Source: SAR86 cluster bacterium (GTDB lineage Bacteria > Pseudomonadota > Gammaproteobacteria > Magnimaribacterales > AG-339-G14). Taken from it: a stretch of 63,732 bases of DNA. Below the pieces are notes generated by a model. That model searched no databases. It saw only the letters and a program-made list of their open reading frames with translations, and was not told where the DNA came from. A program made the position numbers and the translations under genes. This document shows positions 27,754 to 35,796 of this stretch, in pieces (the first letter of the stretch is position 1; each line of letters begins with the position of its first letter). Location: assembly GCA_028135785.1 (NCBI GenBank), contig JAOIHS010000007.1:1-63732 (forward strand). The letters run 5' to 3'.

Positions 27754-28228
27754 TCTTTGCTTCATTATTTTTAGTCTCATAAAGACCAATTCTATTTTTC
27801 CCTTTCATCAAGCCAGCGCATTCACCAGGATTAAATATTAATGTTTTATTTATAATTTCTTGTCTTAAGCGATGAGTATGACCATGAAAAATTGCATCTA
27901 CTTTTTTAATATGTTCTCTACTAATAATATCGGGGTGATGAAAAATAAGTATTTTTACTTTATCTAAATTAATTAGATGAGGTTCTTCATAAATTTTAAA
28001 TCCTATTTTATTTGCAGTTTTTATTAACTCTGATTTTTCTTCGAAATCATTATTACCAAAAACACCAACAAGGGGCATATTAAGATCAGAAAAGGCTTTT
28101 AAAGATTTTGGCAAGGTAATATCCCCGGTGTGAATAACTAATTCGACCTCATGAAAATTAAACAACCTACAGATTTCAGATATATTAGATAAATTATTAT
28201 GTGTATCTCCTGTTATACCTATTAACAA
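27740..28228 (-). CDS. YfcE/MJ0936-type metallophosphoesterase
   Basis: 162 residues, cytoplasmic. All metal-site motifs are intact: GDTHNN (7-12; D8, H10), TGDI (35-38), GNNDFE (58-63), FHHPD (96-100) and GHTHR (116-120). Family members hydrolyse phosphodiesters in vitro; the natural substrate is not known. The start is a TTG (28228-28226), since the sequence before it has no in-frame ATG and the first residues LIGITGDTH are the first strand of the fold. The gene follows the thiolase on the same strand with 6 bases between. Confidence 0.85.
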   Translation of the reverse strand: MLIGITGDTHNNLSNISEICRLFNFHEVELVIHTGDITLPKSLKAFSDLNMPLVGVFGNNDFEEKSELIKTANKIGFKIYEEPHLINLDKVKILIFHHPDIISREHIKKVDAIFHGHTHRLRQEIINKTLIFNPGECAGLMKGKNRIGLYETKNNEAKTISF

Positions 28229-28234
28229 AACATA

Positions 28235-29374
28235 CTAAGGTTTTTCGAGAATATGTATTGCACATGCTGTTCCTAAACCAATAACATGTGTCATCCCAAT
28301 TTTCGCTCCTTCAACCTGCCTAGCACCAGCTTCTCCTCTTAAATGAGTACAAACTTCATAAATATTGGCTATTCCTGTAGCTCCAAGAGGATGTCCTTTA
28401 GAAAGAAGACCTCCTGATACGTTTACAGGTATTTTACCCCCAAGCCCTACGTGACCTTCATCTATCATTTTCCCCGCATCCCCATCTTTACAAAGCCCGA
28501 GATTTTCATAGTGAAGCATTTCTGCTGTAGCGAAGCAATCATGTAATTCTACTAAATTAATATCCTCAGCACCTAAGCCCGCTTGCTCATACGCCTGTTT
28601 GGCTGCAATTCTTGTACATGCATTTACATCAGGCATAACCAAGTCTCTATCCGTATAAGGGTCACTTGCAAGGGCAGACGCTCTTACCTTGATAGCCCTT
28701 GCCATTCCCAACTCTTTTGCTTTTTTTTCTGAAACTAAAACCGCTGCAGCAGAACCATCAACATTGACAGAGCACATTAATTTAGTATTTGGATAAGAAA
28801 TCATTTCAGCATTCATAACATCATCTATTGGTGTTTCTATTTGATACATGGCTTTTGGATTAAGAGTTGAATGATGATGATTTTTGACAGAAATTTTTGC
28901 AAACTGTTCAAATGTAGTTCCATATTCTCTTGTATGTTCCATCCCAGCTTCAGCAAATATACATGGCATAGTTCCTGAACCAATTAAACCTTCTTTAGGA
29001 ATACCATCTGCACCACCGCCAGTTCCGAGAAGTCCTTTACCCATTTGTTCGACACCGACAGCTAAAACGACATCATACATACCAGCTTTTATTGACATCC
29101 AAGCTTCTCTAAACGCTGTTGCTCCAGTTGCACAAGCATTTGCACAGTTGACTACTGAAATTCCAGTTTGACCTATTTCTTGAAGAATTCTTTGACCAAC
29201 CATAGCGTTCGCTTGACCTAAATTACCACAGTACATTGCTTGCATATCCTTAATACCTAGACCAGCATCATCAAGGGCCATCAAAGCGGCTTCTGCACCA
29301 ATATTAGGGACCGTTCTATCCGGAAATCTCCCAAACTTAATCATATCCACTCCTAAAACATATACATCGCTCAT
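28235..29374 (-). CDS. Thiolase (acetyl-CoA acetyltransferase / SCP-x type)
   Basis: 379 residues. Nucleophilic C81 lies in NCANACATGATAF; H328 in GGLLSKGHPLGATG is the second catalytic block. The lack of the classical biosynthetic-thiolase signature and the DUF35 partner directly upstream place it in the SCP-x-like group that acts on unusual or sterol-side-chain acyl-CoAs or in archaeal-type HMG-CoA pathways; the substrate here cannot be told. A strong ribosome site (AAGGAG on the minus strand, about 29381-29386) precedes the start. Codon choice is richer in G and C than in the polysaccharide genes. Confidence 0.88.
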   Translation of the reverse strand: MSDVYVLGVDMIKFGRFPDRTVPNIGAEAALMALDDAGLGIKDMQAMYCGNLGQANAMVGQRILQEIGQTGISVVNCANACATGATAFREAWMSIKAGMYDVVLAVGVEQMGKGLLGTGGGADGIPKEGLIGSGTMPCIFAEAGMEHTREYGTTFEQFAKISVKNHHHSTLNPKAMYQIETPIDDVMNAEMISYPNTKLMCSVNVDGSAAAVLVSEKKAKELGMARAIKVRASALASDPYTDRDLVMPDVNACTRIAAKQAYEQAGLGAEDINLVELHDCFATAEMLHYENLGLCKDGDAGKMIDEGHVGLGGKIPVNVSGGLLSKGHPLGATGIANIYEVCTHLRGEAGARQVEGAKIGMTHVIGLGTACAIHILEKP

Positions 29375-29398
29375 CTCTATCTCCTTCTTAATTAAAAT

Positions 29399-29818
29399 CT
29401 ATGCTGGTTCAAAAAAATAACTTAAATAGGAGTTACCATCGGAATCCTTTCTTCCTAACGCATCTCGATAAACTATCTTTACTTTCATTCCAAATTCTAC
29501 ATTCTCGGGGCTAGGATCAACATTAATAAGATTTCCTTTTATGGTTCCGCCGCCATCAAGATCAACTAAAGCAGAAATATATGGCACATCTATTCCTGGA
29601 AATGATCTATAAACTATAGAAAAAGAATATAGAGACCCAGTATCATTTAATTTAATTTTAGAAATTTTGTTTCTTGCGAAGCATTTAGAACAAACACTTC
29701 TTTCTCCTAAATAAATAGCACCACATTCATTGCATTGGTGACCTTCTAAATATGGGTGGCCTTTTTCAGGAATTATTAAGTAATCTACAGCAGGCAATAT
29801 AATTTTATTTTCCGACAT
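29399..29818 (-). CDS. DUF35 zinc-ribbon/OB-fold acyl-CoA-associated protein
   Basis: 139 residues. The rubredoxin-like zinc ribbon is at residues 29-46 (C29, C32, C43, C46) and the OB-fold follows (about 60-139). DUF35 proteins form complexes with SCP-x-type thiolases and channel CoA intermediates; the thiolase gene is the next one downstream (24 bases), so a complex of the two is likely. A good AGGAGA ribosome site precedes its ATG. Confidence 0.9.
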   Translation of the reverse strand: MSENKIILPAVDYLIIPEKGHPYLEGHQCNECGAIYLGERSVCSKCFARNKISKIKLNDTGSLYSFSIVYRSFPGIDVPYISALVDLDGGGTIKGNLINVDPSPENVEFGMKVKIVYRDALGRKDSDGNSYLSYFFEPA

Positions 29819-29880
29819 ATTCTTCTCCTATAAATTAGAATATCATTTATAAAAATTTTTTAAATAAATAAATATAATTT

Positions 29881-30615
29881 ATGAGTCTTTTTGGCGGAAT
29901 CATTGGCGGGTTTGTTGGTTTTACTTTTTTAGGTCCAATTGGAGCTCTAGTTGGAAGTGTGGTTGGCTCGAGAATGAGCGAAGATCGAAGTAAAAGAAGA
30001 CACCCTAACAATTTAGATCATCAAGTTGCTTTTTTTGCTGCTTTGTTTGCTTGCCTTGCAAAAATAGCTAAAGCAGATGGGATTGTTTCAAAAGAAGAGG
30101 TTGCTAAGATTGAAGAATTTATTTCAGTAAAATTTAATCTAGAGAAAGATCAAAGAAATTTTGCAATAAACTGTTTTCAACAAGCTAAAGACGATAATAT
30201 TTCTTTTGATGAATACGCAAATCAACTTTATTTACTATTAAAACAAAGTCCGAACTCATTACTTATTTTTTATGAACTATTATTTGAATTAGCAATGGCT
30301 GATGGTGAGCTCCATCCTTCAGAAGAAAAGATTCTGAAAAGGGTTCCCAGTATATTTAAATTATCTCAGAGCGTTTTTGAAGAACTGTATGATAAGTATG
30401 TTTCATACATAAAAAATTACTATCAGGTTCTAGGAGCTAATGAAAATATGGATTTTTCTGAAATAAGAAAACTTTATTTAAAAAAAAGAAAAGAATTTCA
30501 TCCTGATATGCTCATATCAAAAGGTCTTCCAGAAGAATTAATAGAAAAAGCAAAAAATAAATTTATAGAGATCCAAGAAGCCTATGAGGAGTTGGAAAAA
30601 AAGTATGAAAAATGA
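29881..30615 (+). CDS. TerB-J-domain co-chaperone, DjlA-like
   Basis: 244 residues. Glycine-zipper start (GGIIGGFVGFTFLGPIGALV, 5-24) that may insert into the membrane, a TerB-like helical domain (about 48-170) and a C-terminal J domain with FHPDM (206-210), the HPD that stimulates DnaK. The layout is that of DjlA, where an N-terminal membrane segment anchors the protein to the inner membrane. It is divergent from the DUF35 gene and overlaps the DoxX gene (ATGA). Confidence 0.85.
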   Translation: MSLFGGIIGGFVGFTFLGPIGALVGSVVGSRMSEDRSKRRHPNNLDHQVAFFAALFACLAKIAKADGIVSKEEVAKIEEFISVKFNLEKDQRNFAINCFQQAKDDNISFDEYANQLYLLLKQSPNSLLIFYELLFELAMADGELHPSEEKILKRVPSIFKLSQSVFEELYDKYVSYIKNYYQVLGANENMDFSEIRKLYLKKRKEFHPDMLISKGLPEELIEKAKNKFIEIQEAYEELEKKYEK

Positions 30616-31094
30616 TATTTTTAATCATGAATTTTTTTAAATCATTCAATCAAAAATTATTAAATCTCATCGCATTTGATTTTTTAGTCCTTTTCACTAT
30701 CAGAGTGTATCTTGCTTTTATTTTTTGGTTTGCAGGATATGGAAAAATAAACTGGAAATCTGGCTATCCTAACATCGATAGATTTGCTGATTTTTTAGGT
30801 CCTGGAGGTCAAGATAATCTTAATTTCGTAATGCCATATTTTTTTGGCTGGCTAGCTATTTTAGCTGAAGCGGGCGGAGCAGTACTTTTATTAGTAGGAT
30901 TATTCTCTAGATGGGCTGTTCTTCCATTAATAATTACCATGCTTGTTGCTACATACTATCACTCGCCTAACGGGTGGAATGCAGATGCTAGTGGTTATGA
31001 AATGTCAGTGACTTATATCATTATGCTCATGACAATACTTATTTTTGGCCCTGGTAAATACTTTTCTTTAGATTATTGGGTATTAAGAAAATAA
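30612..31094 (+). CDS. DoxX-family membrane protein
   Basis: 160 residues with four helices. IRVYLAFIFWFAGYGKINW (about 25-43), then EAGGAVLLLVGLFSRWAVLPL (about 89-109), are the DoxX signature blocks. Members are small inner-membrane proteins linked to redox or quinone processes; the role of this one is unknown. The first ATG overlaps the upstream stop; a second ATG at 30627 would trim only five residues. Confidence 0.85.
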   Translation: MIFLIMNFFKSFNQKLLNLIAFDFLVLFTIRVYLAFIFWFAGYGKINWKSGYPNIDRFADFLGPGGQDNLNFVMPYFFGWLAILAEAGGAVLLLVGLFSRWAVLPLIITMLVATYYHSPNGWNADASGYEMSVTYIIMLMTILIFGPGKYFSLDYWVLRK

Positions 31095-31095
31095 A

Positions 31096-31701
31096 TTGAT
31101 TATAGAAAGAAATATTACCTCTAAACCTTTGGCTAAGGTTGCAGAGATTTTATCTAAATCAGAAAAACTTAACCTTATTGATTGGAATGCTATGAATATC
31201 TCTACAGTGGATGCTGAAAATAAACCTTCATCTCGAATGGTGCTTTTAAAGAAAATTAATGATCAGGGATTAGTTTTTTATACGAACTTCAACAGTAAAA
31301 AAGGACAAGATTTAAAAAATAATAGCTCAGTAGCTGTAAATTTTTGGTGGCGCGAACTGAAAGAACAAATAAGAATTGAAGGCTCAGTTATAGAGCTCAC
31401 GGACCAAGAATCTGATGATTATTTTAACTCTAGAGCCCTCCAGTCTAGAGTTGCTGCAATTATTTCACAGCAAAGTGAAAAAATTGAATCTCAAGAAAGC
31501 CTTCAAAAGAAAATAGACGAACAAACAAAAATCTACGCAAACAAAGGTGAAAATCCAGAAAGACCAAACCACTGTGGGCTATATTTAATTAAGCCTGACT
31601 CTATTGAATTATGGAAAGAGGGAGATTTTAGGACTCACGAGCGAGAAAAATTTACAAAAAATAAAGAAGGTATTTGGGAAAGTTATTTTTTATCTCCTTA
31701 A
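31096..31701 (+). CDS. pdxH: Pyridoxamine 5'-phosphate oxidase
   Basis: FMN enzyme of the final step of pyridoxal-phosphate synthesis and salvage. 201 residues (E. coli 218). SSRMVLLKKIND (45-56) binds FMN; NFWWRELKEQIRIEG is the dimer and FMN strand; SRALQSRVAAIISQQSE is the phosphate-binding helix; FRTHERE near the end supplies the substrate arginine and histidine. The start is a TTG at 31096, 1 base after the DoxX stop, with no clear ribosome site. pdxB at 47622 belongs to the same cofactor pathway. Confidence 0.93.
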   Translation: MIIERNITSKPLAKVAEILSKSEKLNLIDWNAMNISTVDAENKPSSRMVLLKKINDQGLVFYTNFNSKKGQDLKNNSSVAVNFWWRELKEQIRIEGSVIELTDQESDDYFNSRALQSRVAAIISQQSEKIESQESLQKKIDEQTKIYANKGENPERPNHCGLYLIKPDSIELWKEGDFRTHEREKFTKNKEGIWESYFLSP

Positions 31702-31717
31702 TTCATTCGGTTATAAT
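31690..31717 (+). promoter_or_regulatory. Probable promoter of thrS
   Basis: TATAAT (31712-31717), followed by a G, is a perfect -10; TTATCT (31690-31695) is a weak -35 at 16 bases. Transcription would begin near 31724, leaving a leader of only about 23 bases before the thrS ATG, so there is no room for an E. coli-style tRNA-mimic operator. Confidence 0.45.
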
Positions 31718-31746
31718 GTCTTGAGACCCCTCGTATAGGTCAAAAT

Positions 31747-33675
31747 ATGATTAATATTACTCTTCCCGATAGCTCCATTAAATCCTTTAAAAATCCAATT
31801 TCTATCAATGACCTTGCCGCATCCATTGGTCCAGGCTTAGCCAAGGCAACTGTTGCGGGAAAGATAAACGGAGAGTTAGCTGATGCATCAGATCTGATCA
31901 ATGAAGACGCCTCTATAGAGATTATTAGAAATGTGGATCAAGATGGAATTGAAATTATCAGACATAGCTGCGCTCATCTTTTTGGGCACGCACTTAAACA
32001 ATTATTTCCTAAAGCTAAAATGGCTATCGGACCAACAATTGATAATGGATTTTACTACGATATAGATCTTGAGCATTCTCTTTCCCAAGAAGACCTAGAG
32101 AAAATAGAAACAAGGATGAAATCTTTGGCTGAAACTAAATATCAGGTTCTAAAAAAAATAGTTCCTAAAAAAGAAGCTGTAAAGATTTTCGAAGACAGAA
32201 AAGAATCTTACAAATTAGAAATCTTAGATGAGATACCTGATGATGAGACTGTTGGTTTGTATCATCATGATGAATATATAGATATGTGCCGCGGGCCGCA
32301 TGTTAGTTCTATGGATCATATCAAAGCCTTGAAATTAACTCATGTCGCTGGAGCATACTGGAGAGGAGACTCTAAAAATAAAATGCTTCAAAGGGTTTAT
32401 GGGACAGCATGGAATAGCGAAAAAGACCTTAAGAAGTATTTAAACAATATAGAAGAAGCCTCAAAAAGAGATCATAGAAAGTTAGGTCAAAAGTATGATT
32501 TATTTCATTTTCAAGAAGAAGCACCAGGAATGGTTTTTTGGCATCCAAATGGCTGGACAATTTATAGAATTCTTGAAGATTTTATTAGAAAAGAACAGCT
32601 TGAATCAGGCTATCAAGAAATCAATACACCGCAAGTTGTAGATAGAAAGCTTTGGGAAGAATCAGGACACTGGGAAAAATATAGAGAGAATATGTTTGTT
32701 ACTGAAATAGATGAAGAGCATGCTAATGAAAAAAGAATGAACGCACTTAAACCAATGAATTGCCCATGCCATGTTCAAATCTATAATCAGGGAATTAAAT
32801 CATATAGAGATTTGCCCATTCGATTTTCAGAGTTTGGTTCTTGCCATAGATATGAAGCTTCTGGAACGCTGCATGGCTTAATGCGAGTTAGAGCATTTAC
32901 TCAAGACGATGGACATATTTTTTGCACAGAGGATCAAATTCAAAATGAAACAAAGAACTTTATAGAGTTGTTATCAAAAATATATTCTCAATTAGGTTTT
33001 AAAAGTTTTGATATAAAACTTTCCACTCGACCTGAGATCAGAGTTGGGTCAGATGAAGTCTGGGATAAAGCAGAAGCTTCTTTAAAATCAGCTATAAAGA
33101 ATTTAAAACTTCCATATCAGATTGCAGATGGGGAAGGTGCTTTCTATGGTCCCAAATTAGATTTTGTTCTTACAGATGCTTTGGATAGAGAATGGCAATG
33201 CGGGACTTTTCAAGCTGATTTTATTCTTCCTGAAAGATTGAAAGCAAAATACATTGGAGATGATGGTGAGAAACATCAACCAGTTATGATTCATCGTGCT
33301 ATTTTAGGTTCTTTTGAGAGGTTTATTGGAATTTTAATAGAAGAATGTGACGGTAATTTTCCTTTATGGTTGGCGCCTACTCAGGCAGTAATTATGAACA
33401 TTTCTGATAAACATGCGGAAAAAGCCAAAGAATATGCAAAAAAACTCACTTCTGAGGGTTTTAGGGTCAAATTAGACTTGAGGAATGAGAAGATCACTTA
33501 TAAAATCCGCGATCACTCTATGCAAAGAATGCCTTTTCAATTAATTGTCGGAGACAAGGAGATCGAGAATAATTCAGTCTCTGTCAGGGCAAGAAAAGGA
33601 GATGATTTGGGGAGTTTAACTCTAGAAGAATTTAAAAATCTTTTAGATACTAAAATTAAATCAAAGGAGGTTTGA
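31747..33675 (+). CDS. thrS: Threonyl-tRNA synthetase
   Basis: 642 residues, as in E. coli. TGS domain (1-62), an editing/SAD domain with [11 protein letters not shown] (about 75-85) and a further zinc-type CRGPHV, and the class II core (about 245-535) containing [12 protein letters not shown] and the closing [13 protein letters not shown]; the anticodon-binding domain ends the protein. It charges tRNA-Thr and clears Ser-tRNA-Thr. First gene of the thrS-infC-rpmI-rplT-pheST-ihfA run. Its last codons form an AAAGGAGG ribosome site for the short reading frame before infC. Confidence 0.97.
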   Translation: MINITLPDSSIKSFKNPISINDLAASIGPGLAKATVAGKINGELADASDLINEDASIEIIRNVDQDGIEIIRHSCAHLFGHALKQLFPKAKMAIGPTIDNGFYYDIDLEHSLSQEDLEKIETRMKSLAETKYQVLKKIVPKKEAVKIFEDRKESYKLEILDEIPDDETVGLYHHDEYIDMCRGPHVSSMDHIKALKLTHVAGAYWRGDSKNKMLQRVYGTAWNSEKDLKKYLNNIEEASKRDHRKLGQKYDLFHFQEEAPGMVFWHPNGWTIYRILEDFIRKEQLESGYQEINTPQVVDRKLWEESGHWEKYRENMFVTEIDEEHANEKRMNALKPMNCPCHVQIYNQGIKSYRDLPIRFSEFGSCHRYEASGTLHGLMRVRAFTQDDGHIFCTEDQIQNETKNFIELLSKIYSQLGFKSFDIKLSTRPEIRVGSDEVWDKAEASLKSAIKNLKLPYQIADGEGAFYGPKLDFVLTDALDREWQCGTFQADFILPERLKAKYIGDDGEKHQPVMIHRAILGSFERFIGILIEECDGNFPLWLAPTQAVIMNISDKHAEKAKEYAKKLTSEGFRVKLDLRNEKITYKIRDHSMQRMPFQLIVGDKEIENNSVSVRARKGDDLGSLTLEEFKNLLDTKIKSKEV

Positions 33676-33705
33676 TTGAACAATACTTTAAGGACTTTAG
33701 TCTAA
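33676..33705 (+). CDS. Nine-codon leader reading frame before infC
   Basis: AAAGGAGG (33663-33670) is the best ribosome site nearby and is 5 bases from a TTG (33676). That TTG opens nine codons (MNNTLRTLV) and a TAA (33703-33705) in the same frame as infC, three bases before its ATG. The ATG itself has only a distant AAGGA, 14 bases away. Ribosomes finishing the short frame could restart on infC, or the stop may be an altered piece of an older infC start. Translation of the peptide is inferred, not shown. Confidence 0.4.
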   Translation: MNNTLRTLV

Positions 33706-33708
33706 TTT

Positions 33709-34254
33709 ATGGCTCAACCAAGAAGAGCTTATGAGAAAAAAAATAAGCAACCTATAAATCAATTCATTAAAGCTTCAAAAGTTAGATTAATATCTGCTGA
33801 CGGAGAACAATTAGGAATTACAGGCATAAATGAAGCCATGGACAAAGCCAAGTCATTGAATCTTGATTTAGTTCAGATGAATGATGATTCTGAAATGCCA
33901 GTATGCAAACTCATGGATTATGGAAAGCATTTATTTGACCAAAAGAAACAAAAGGCCGCTTCGAAGAAAAAAACTAAAAAAACTCAATTAAAAGAAATTA
34001 AGTTTAGACCTGGTACCGACGAAAATGATTATCAGATTAAAATGAGAAATATCATTAAGTTTTTAGAAGATGGTGATAAAACTAAAATTACCATGAGATT
34101 TAGAGGAAGAGAATTAGCACATAAAGATATAGGATTAAAGCTATTAAAGAGAGTAGAATCTGATCTCAGTGAAATAGCGGGTGTAGAACAAGAGCCAATT
34201 TCTGAAGGACGACAATTAGTAATGTTATTGAGCCCATTAAAAAAAAATAATTAA
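33709..34254 (+). CDS. infC: Translation initiation factor IF-3
   Basis: 181 residues, the E. coli length. N-domain with [20 protein letters not shown] (20-39) and [17 protein letters not shown]; a lysine-rich linker; C-domain with [20 protein letters not shown] and [11 protein letters not shown]. Keeps 30S subunits free and checks the start codon. E. coli infC starts at AUU, which lets IF-3 repress itself; here the only in-frame start downstream of a TAA is an ATG, so a different control is expected (see the short frame before it). Followed by rpmI after 1 base. Confidence 0.97.
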   Translation: MAQPRRAYEKKNKQPINQFIKASKVRLISADGEQLGITGINEAMDKAKSLNLDLVQMNDDSEMPVCKLMDYGKHLFDQKKQKAASKKKTKKTQLKEIKFRPGTDENDYQIKMRNIIKFLEDGDKTKITMRFRGRELAHKDIGLKLLKRVESDLSEIAGVEQEPISEGRQLVMLLSPLKKNN

Positions 34255-34255
34255 A

Positions 34256-34453
34256 ATGCCAAAAATTAAAGTACATAGCGGAGCAGCCAAAAGATTCAAG
34301 AAAACTGGATCAGGCTTAAAAAGAAAGCACGCAAATAAAAGTCATATTCTTACAAAGATGTCTACTAAGTCTAAGCGTCAATTAAGAGGCACAGCCGCAT
34401 TGGCTCCGGGCGATGTAAAGCTAGTTAAAAGAATGTTTAAGGAGAAATCATAA
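34256..34453 (+). CDS. rpmI: Large-subunit ribosomal protein bL35
   Basis: 65 residues, full family length. [21 protein letters not shown] at the start and [16 protein letters not shown] near the end are the family blocks; about a third of residues are basic. It sits between infC and rplT as in most bacteria, with one base on each side, so the three are translated from one message. In other gammaproteobacteria the unit is repressed by L20; I did not identify that binding site here. Confidence 0.97.
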   Translation: MPKIKVHSGAAKRFKKTGSGLKRKHANKSHILTKMSTKSKRQLRGTAALAPGDVKLVKRMFKEKS

Positions 34454-34454
34454 G

Positions 34455-34811
34455 ATGTCTAGAGTAAAACGCGGTGTCACAGCTAAAGCAAGACACAAGA
34501 AAATTTTAAAGTTAGCCAAAGGTTATAGAGGAGCTAGAAGTAGAACTTTTAAAGTAGCCAAACAAGCTGTAACTAAAGCTGGACAGTATGCTTATAGAGA
34601 TAGAAGAGTGAAAAAAAGAACTTTTCGTAAACTTTGGATAGTAAGAATTAATGCTGCTGCTAGAGCAAATGGACTCTCTTATAGCGTTTTCATGAACGCT
34701 TTAAAAAAAGCAAACATTGACTTAGATAGAAGGGTGTTGGCGGATATGGCAGCTGAAGATGAAAAAGCTTTTGCTGATTTGGTCGCAATAGCTAAGCAAA
34801 ATGCAGCATAA
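34455..34811 (+). CDS. rplT: Large-subunit ribosomal protein bL20
   Basis: 118 residues, normal length. [20 protein letters not shown] (2-21) is the extended basic N-terminus that threads into 23S r[23 protein letters not shown] is the globular-domain block. It is essential for 50S assembly and, in E. coli, represses its own operon. ATG has a GGAG-type site inside the end of rpmI. Confidence 0.97.
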   Translation: MSRVKRGVTAKARHKKILKLAKGYRGARSRTFKVAKQAVTKAGQYAYRDRRVKKRTFRKLWIVRINAAARANGLSYSVFMNALKKANIDLDRRVLADMAAEDEKAFADLVAIAKQNAA

Positions 34812-34819
34812 TATATGCT

Positions 34820-35794
34820 ATGGATTTGCAACTGCTTAAAAAGCAATTACTTCAAGATTTAAAAAACGTATCAAGTGCACAGGACCTTCAAGATCTGAAG
34901 GTAAAATACCTTGGTAAAAAAGGTGAAATCACTCTCTTATCTAAAAATCTAGGAAAACTGACACAAAAGGAAAGACCTAAGGCTGGAAAATCCATAAACG
35001 AGCTGAGAGTTCTATTTGAAATTAAAAGTGGTTCTTTATTATCTAAAATAGAAAAAAATGAAATTGAAGAGAGCCTAGAAAAAGACTCAATAGATATTTC
35101 TCTACCTGTAAATAATCTTCAAAATGGAAGTCTTCATCCTATAACCAGGACAATCGACAAAATATGCGAGTTTTTCTCTTCTAGAGGTTATCTAATTGAG
35201 GATGGACCTGAAATAGAAAGTGAATATTATAATTTTGATGCATTAAATATTCCAAAAGATCACCCAGCAAGAGATATGCATGATACTTTTTATGTTGATG
35301 TGGAGACTTTACTGAGAACGCATACTTCGCCTGTACAAATAAGAGCTATTAATAAGAGGAGCGTGCCTTTAAAGGTAATTTGTCCCGGAAAAGTATATAG
35401 AAGCGATGCAGACCAAACGCACACGCCAATGTTCCATCAAGTAGAAGGTCTTTTGATAGATGAGAAAGTTAATTTTGGAAACCTCAAACAAGAATTGACG
35501 GATTTTCTAAATTTCTTTTTTAAGAAAAATTTAGAAGTAAGATTTAGGCCTTCATATTTTCCTTTTACCGAACCATCTGCAGAAGTAGACATTATGGATA
35601 AAAAAGGCTGGTTAGAAATAATGGGCTGCGGAATGGTCCATCCAAATGTTTTAAAAGAAGCGGGAGTCGATCCTAATAAATATTCTGGCTTTGCATTTGG
35701 TCTCGGTATAGAAAGAATGGCAAAACTAGATTATGAAATGGATGATATGCGTCTATTATTTGAAAATGATGTGAGACTCATTTCTCAATCTTAA
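34820..35794 (+). CDS. pheS: Phenylalanyl-tRNA synthetase alpha subunit
   Basis: 324 residues (E. coli 327). N-terminal coiled coil (about 1-85) that contacts tRNA, then the class II catalytic core with HPITRTIDKICEFF, GPEIESEYYNFDALN and DHPARDMHDTFYV (motif 2 region), HQVEGLLID, and the closing motif 3 GFAFGLGIERMAKL (about 292-305). Works as an alpha2-beta2 enzyme with PheT, encoded 2 bases downstream. Confidence 0.97.
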   Translation: MDLQLLKKQLLQDLKNVSSAQDLQDLKVKYLGKKGEITLLSKNLGKLTQKERPKAGKSINELRVLFEIKSGSLLSKIEKNEIEESLEKDSIDISLPVNNLQNGSLHPITRTIDKICEFFSSRGYLIEDGPEIESEYYNFDALNIPKDHPARDMHDTFYVDVETLLRTHTSPVQIRAINKRSVPLKVICPGKVYRSDADQTHTPMFHQVEGLLIDEKVNFGNLKQELTDFLNFFFKKNLEVRFRPSYFPFTEPSAEVDIMDKKGWLEIMGCGMVHPNVLKEAGVDPNKYSGFAFGLGIERMAKLDYEMDDMRLLFENDVRLISQS

Positions 35795-35796
35795 AA

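Noticed and set aside
28884-29171. Plus-strand open frame of 95 codons opposite the thiolase
   Set aside because: Low-complexity translation, no ribosome site and fully inside a well-recognised gene on the other strand.
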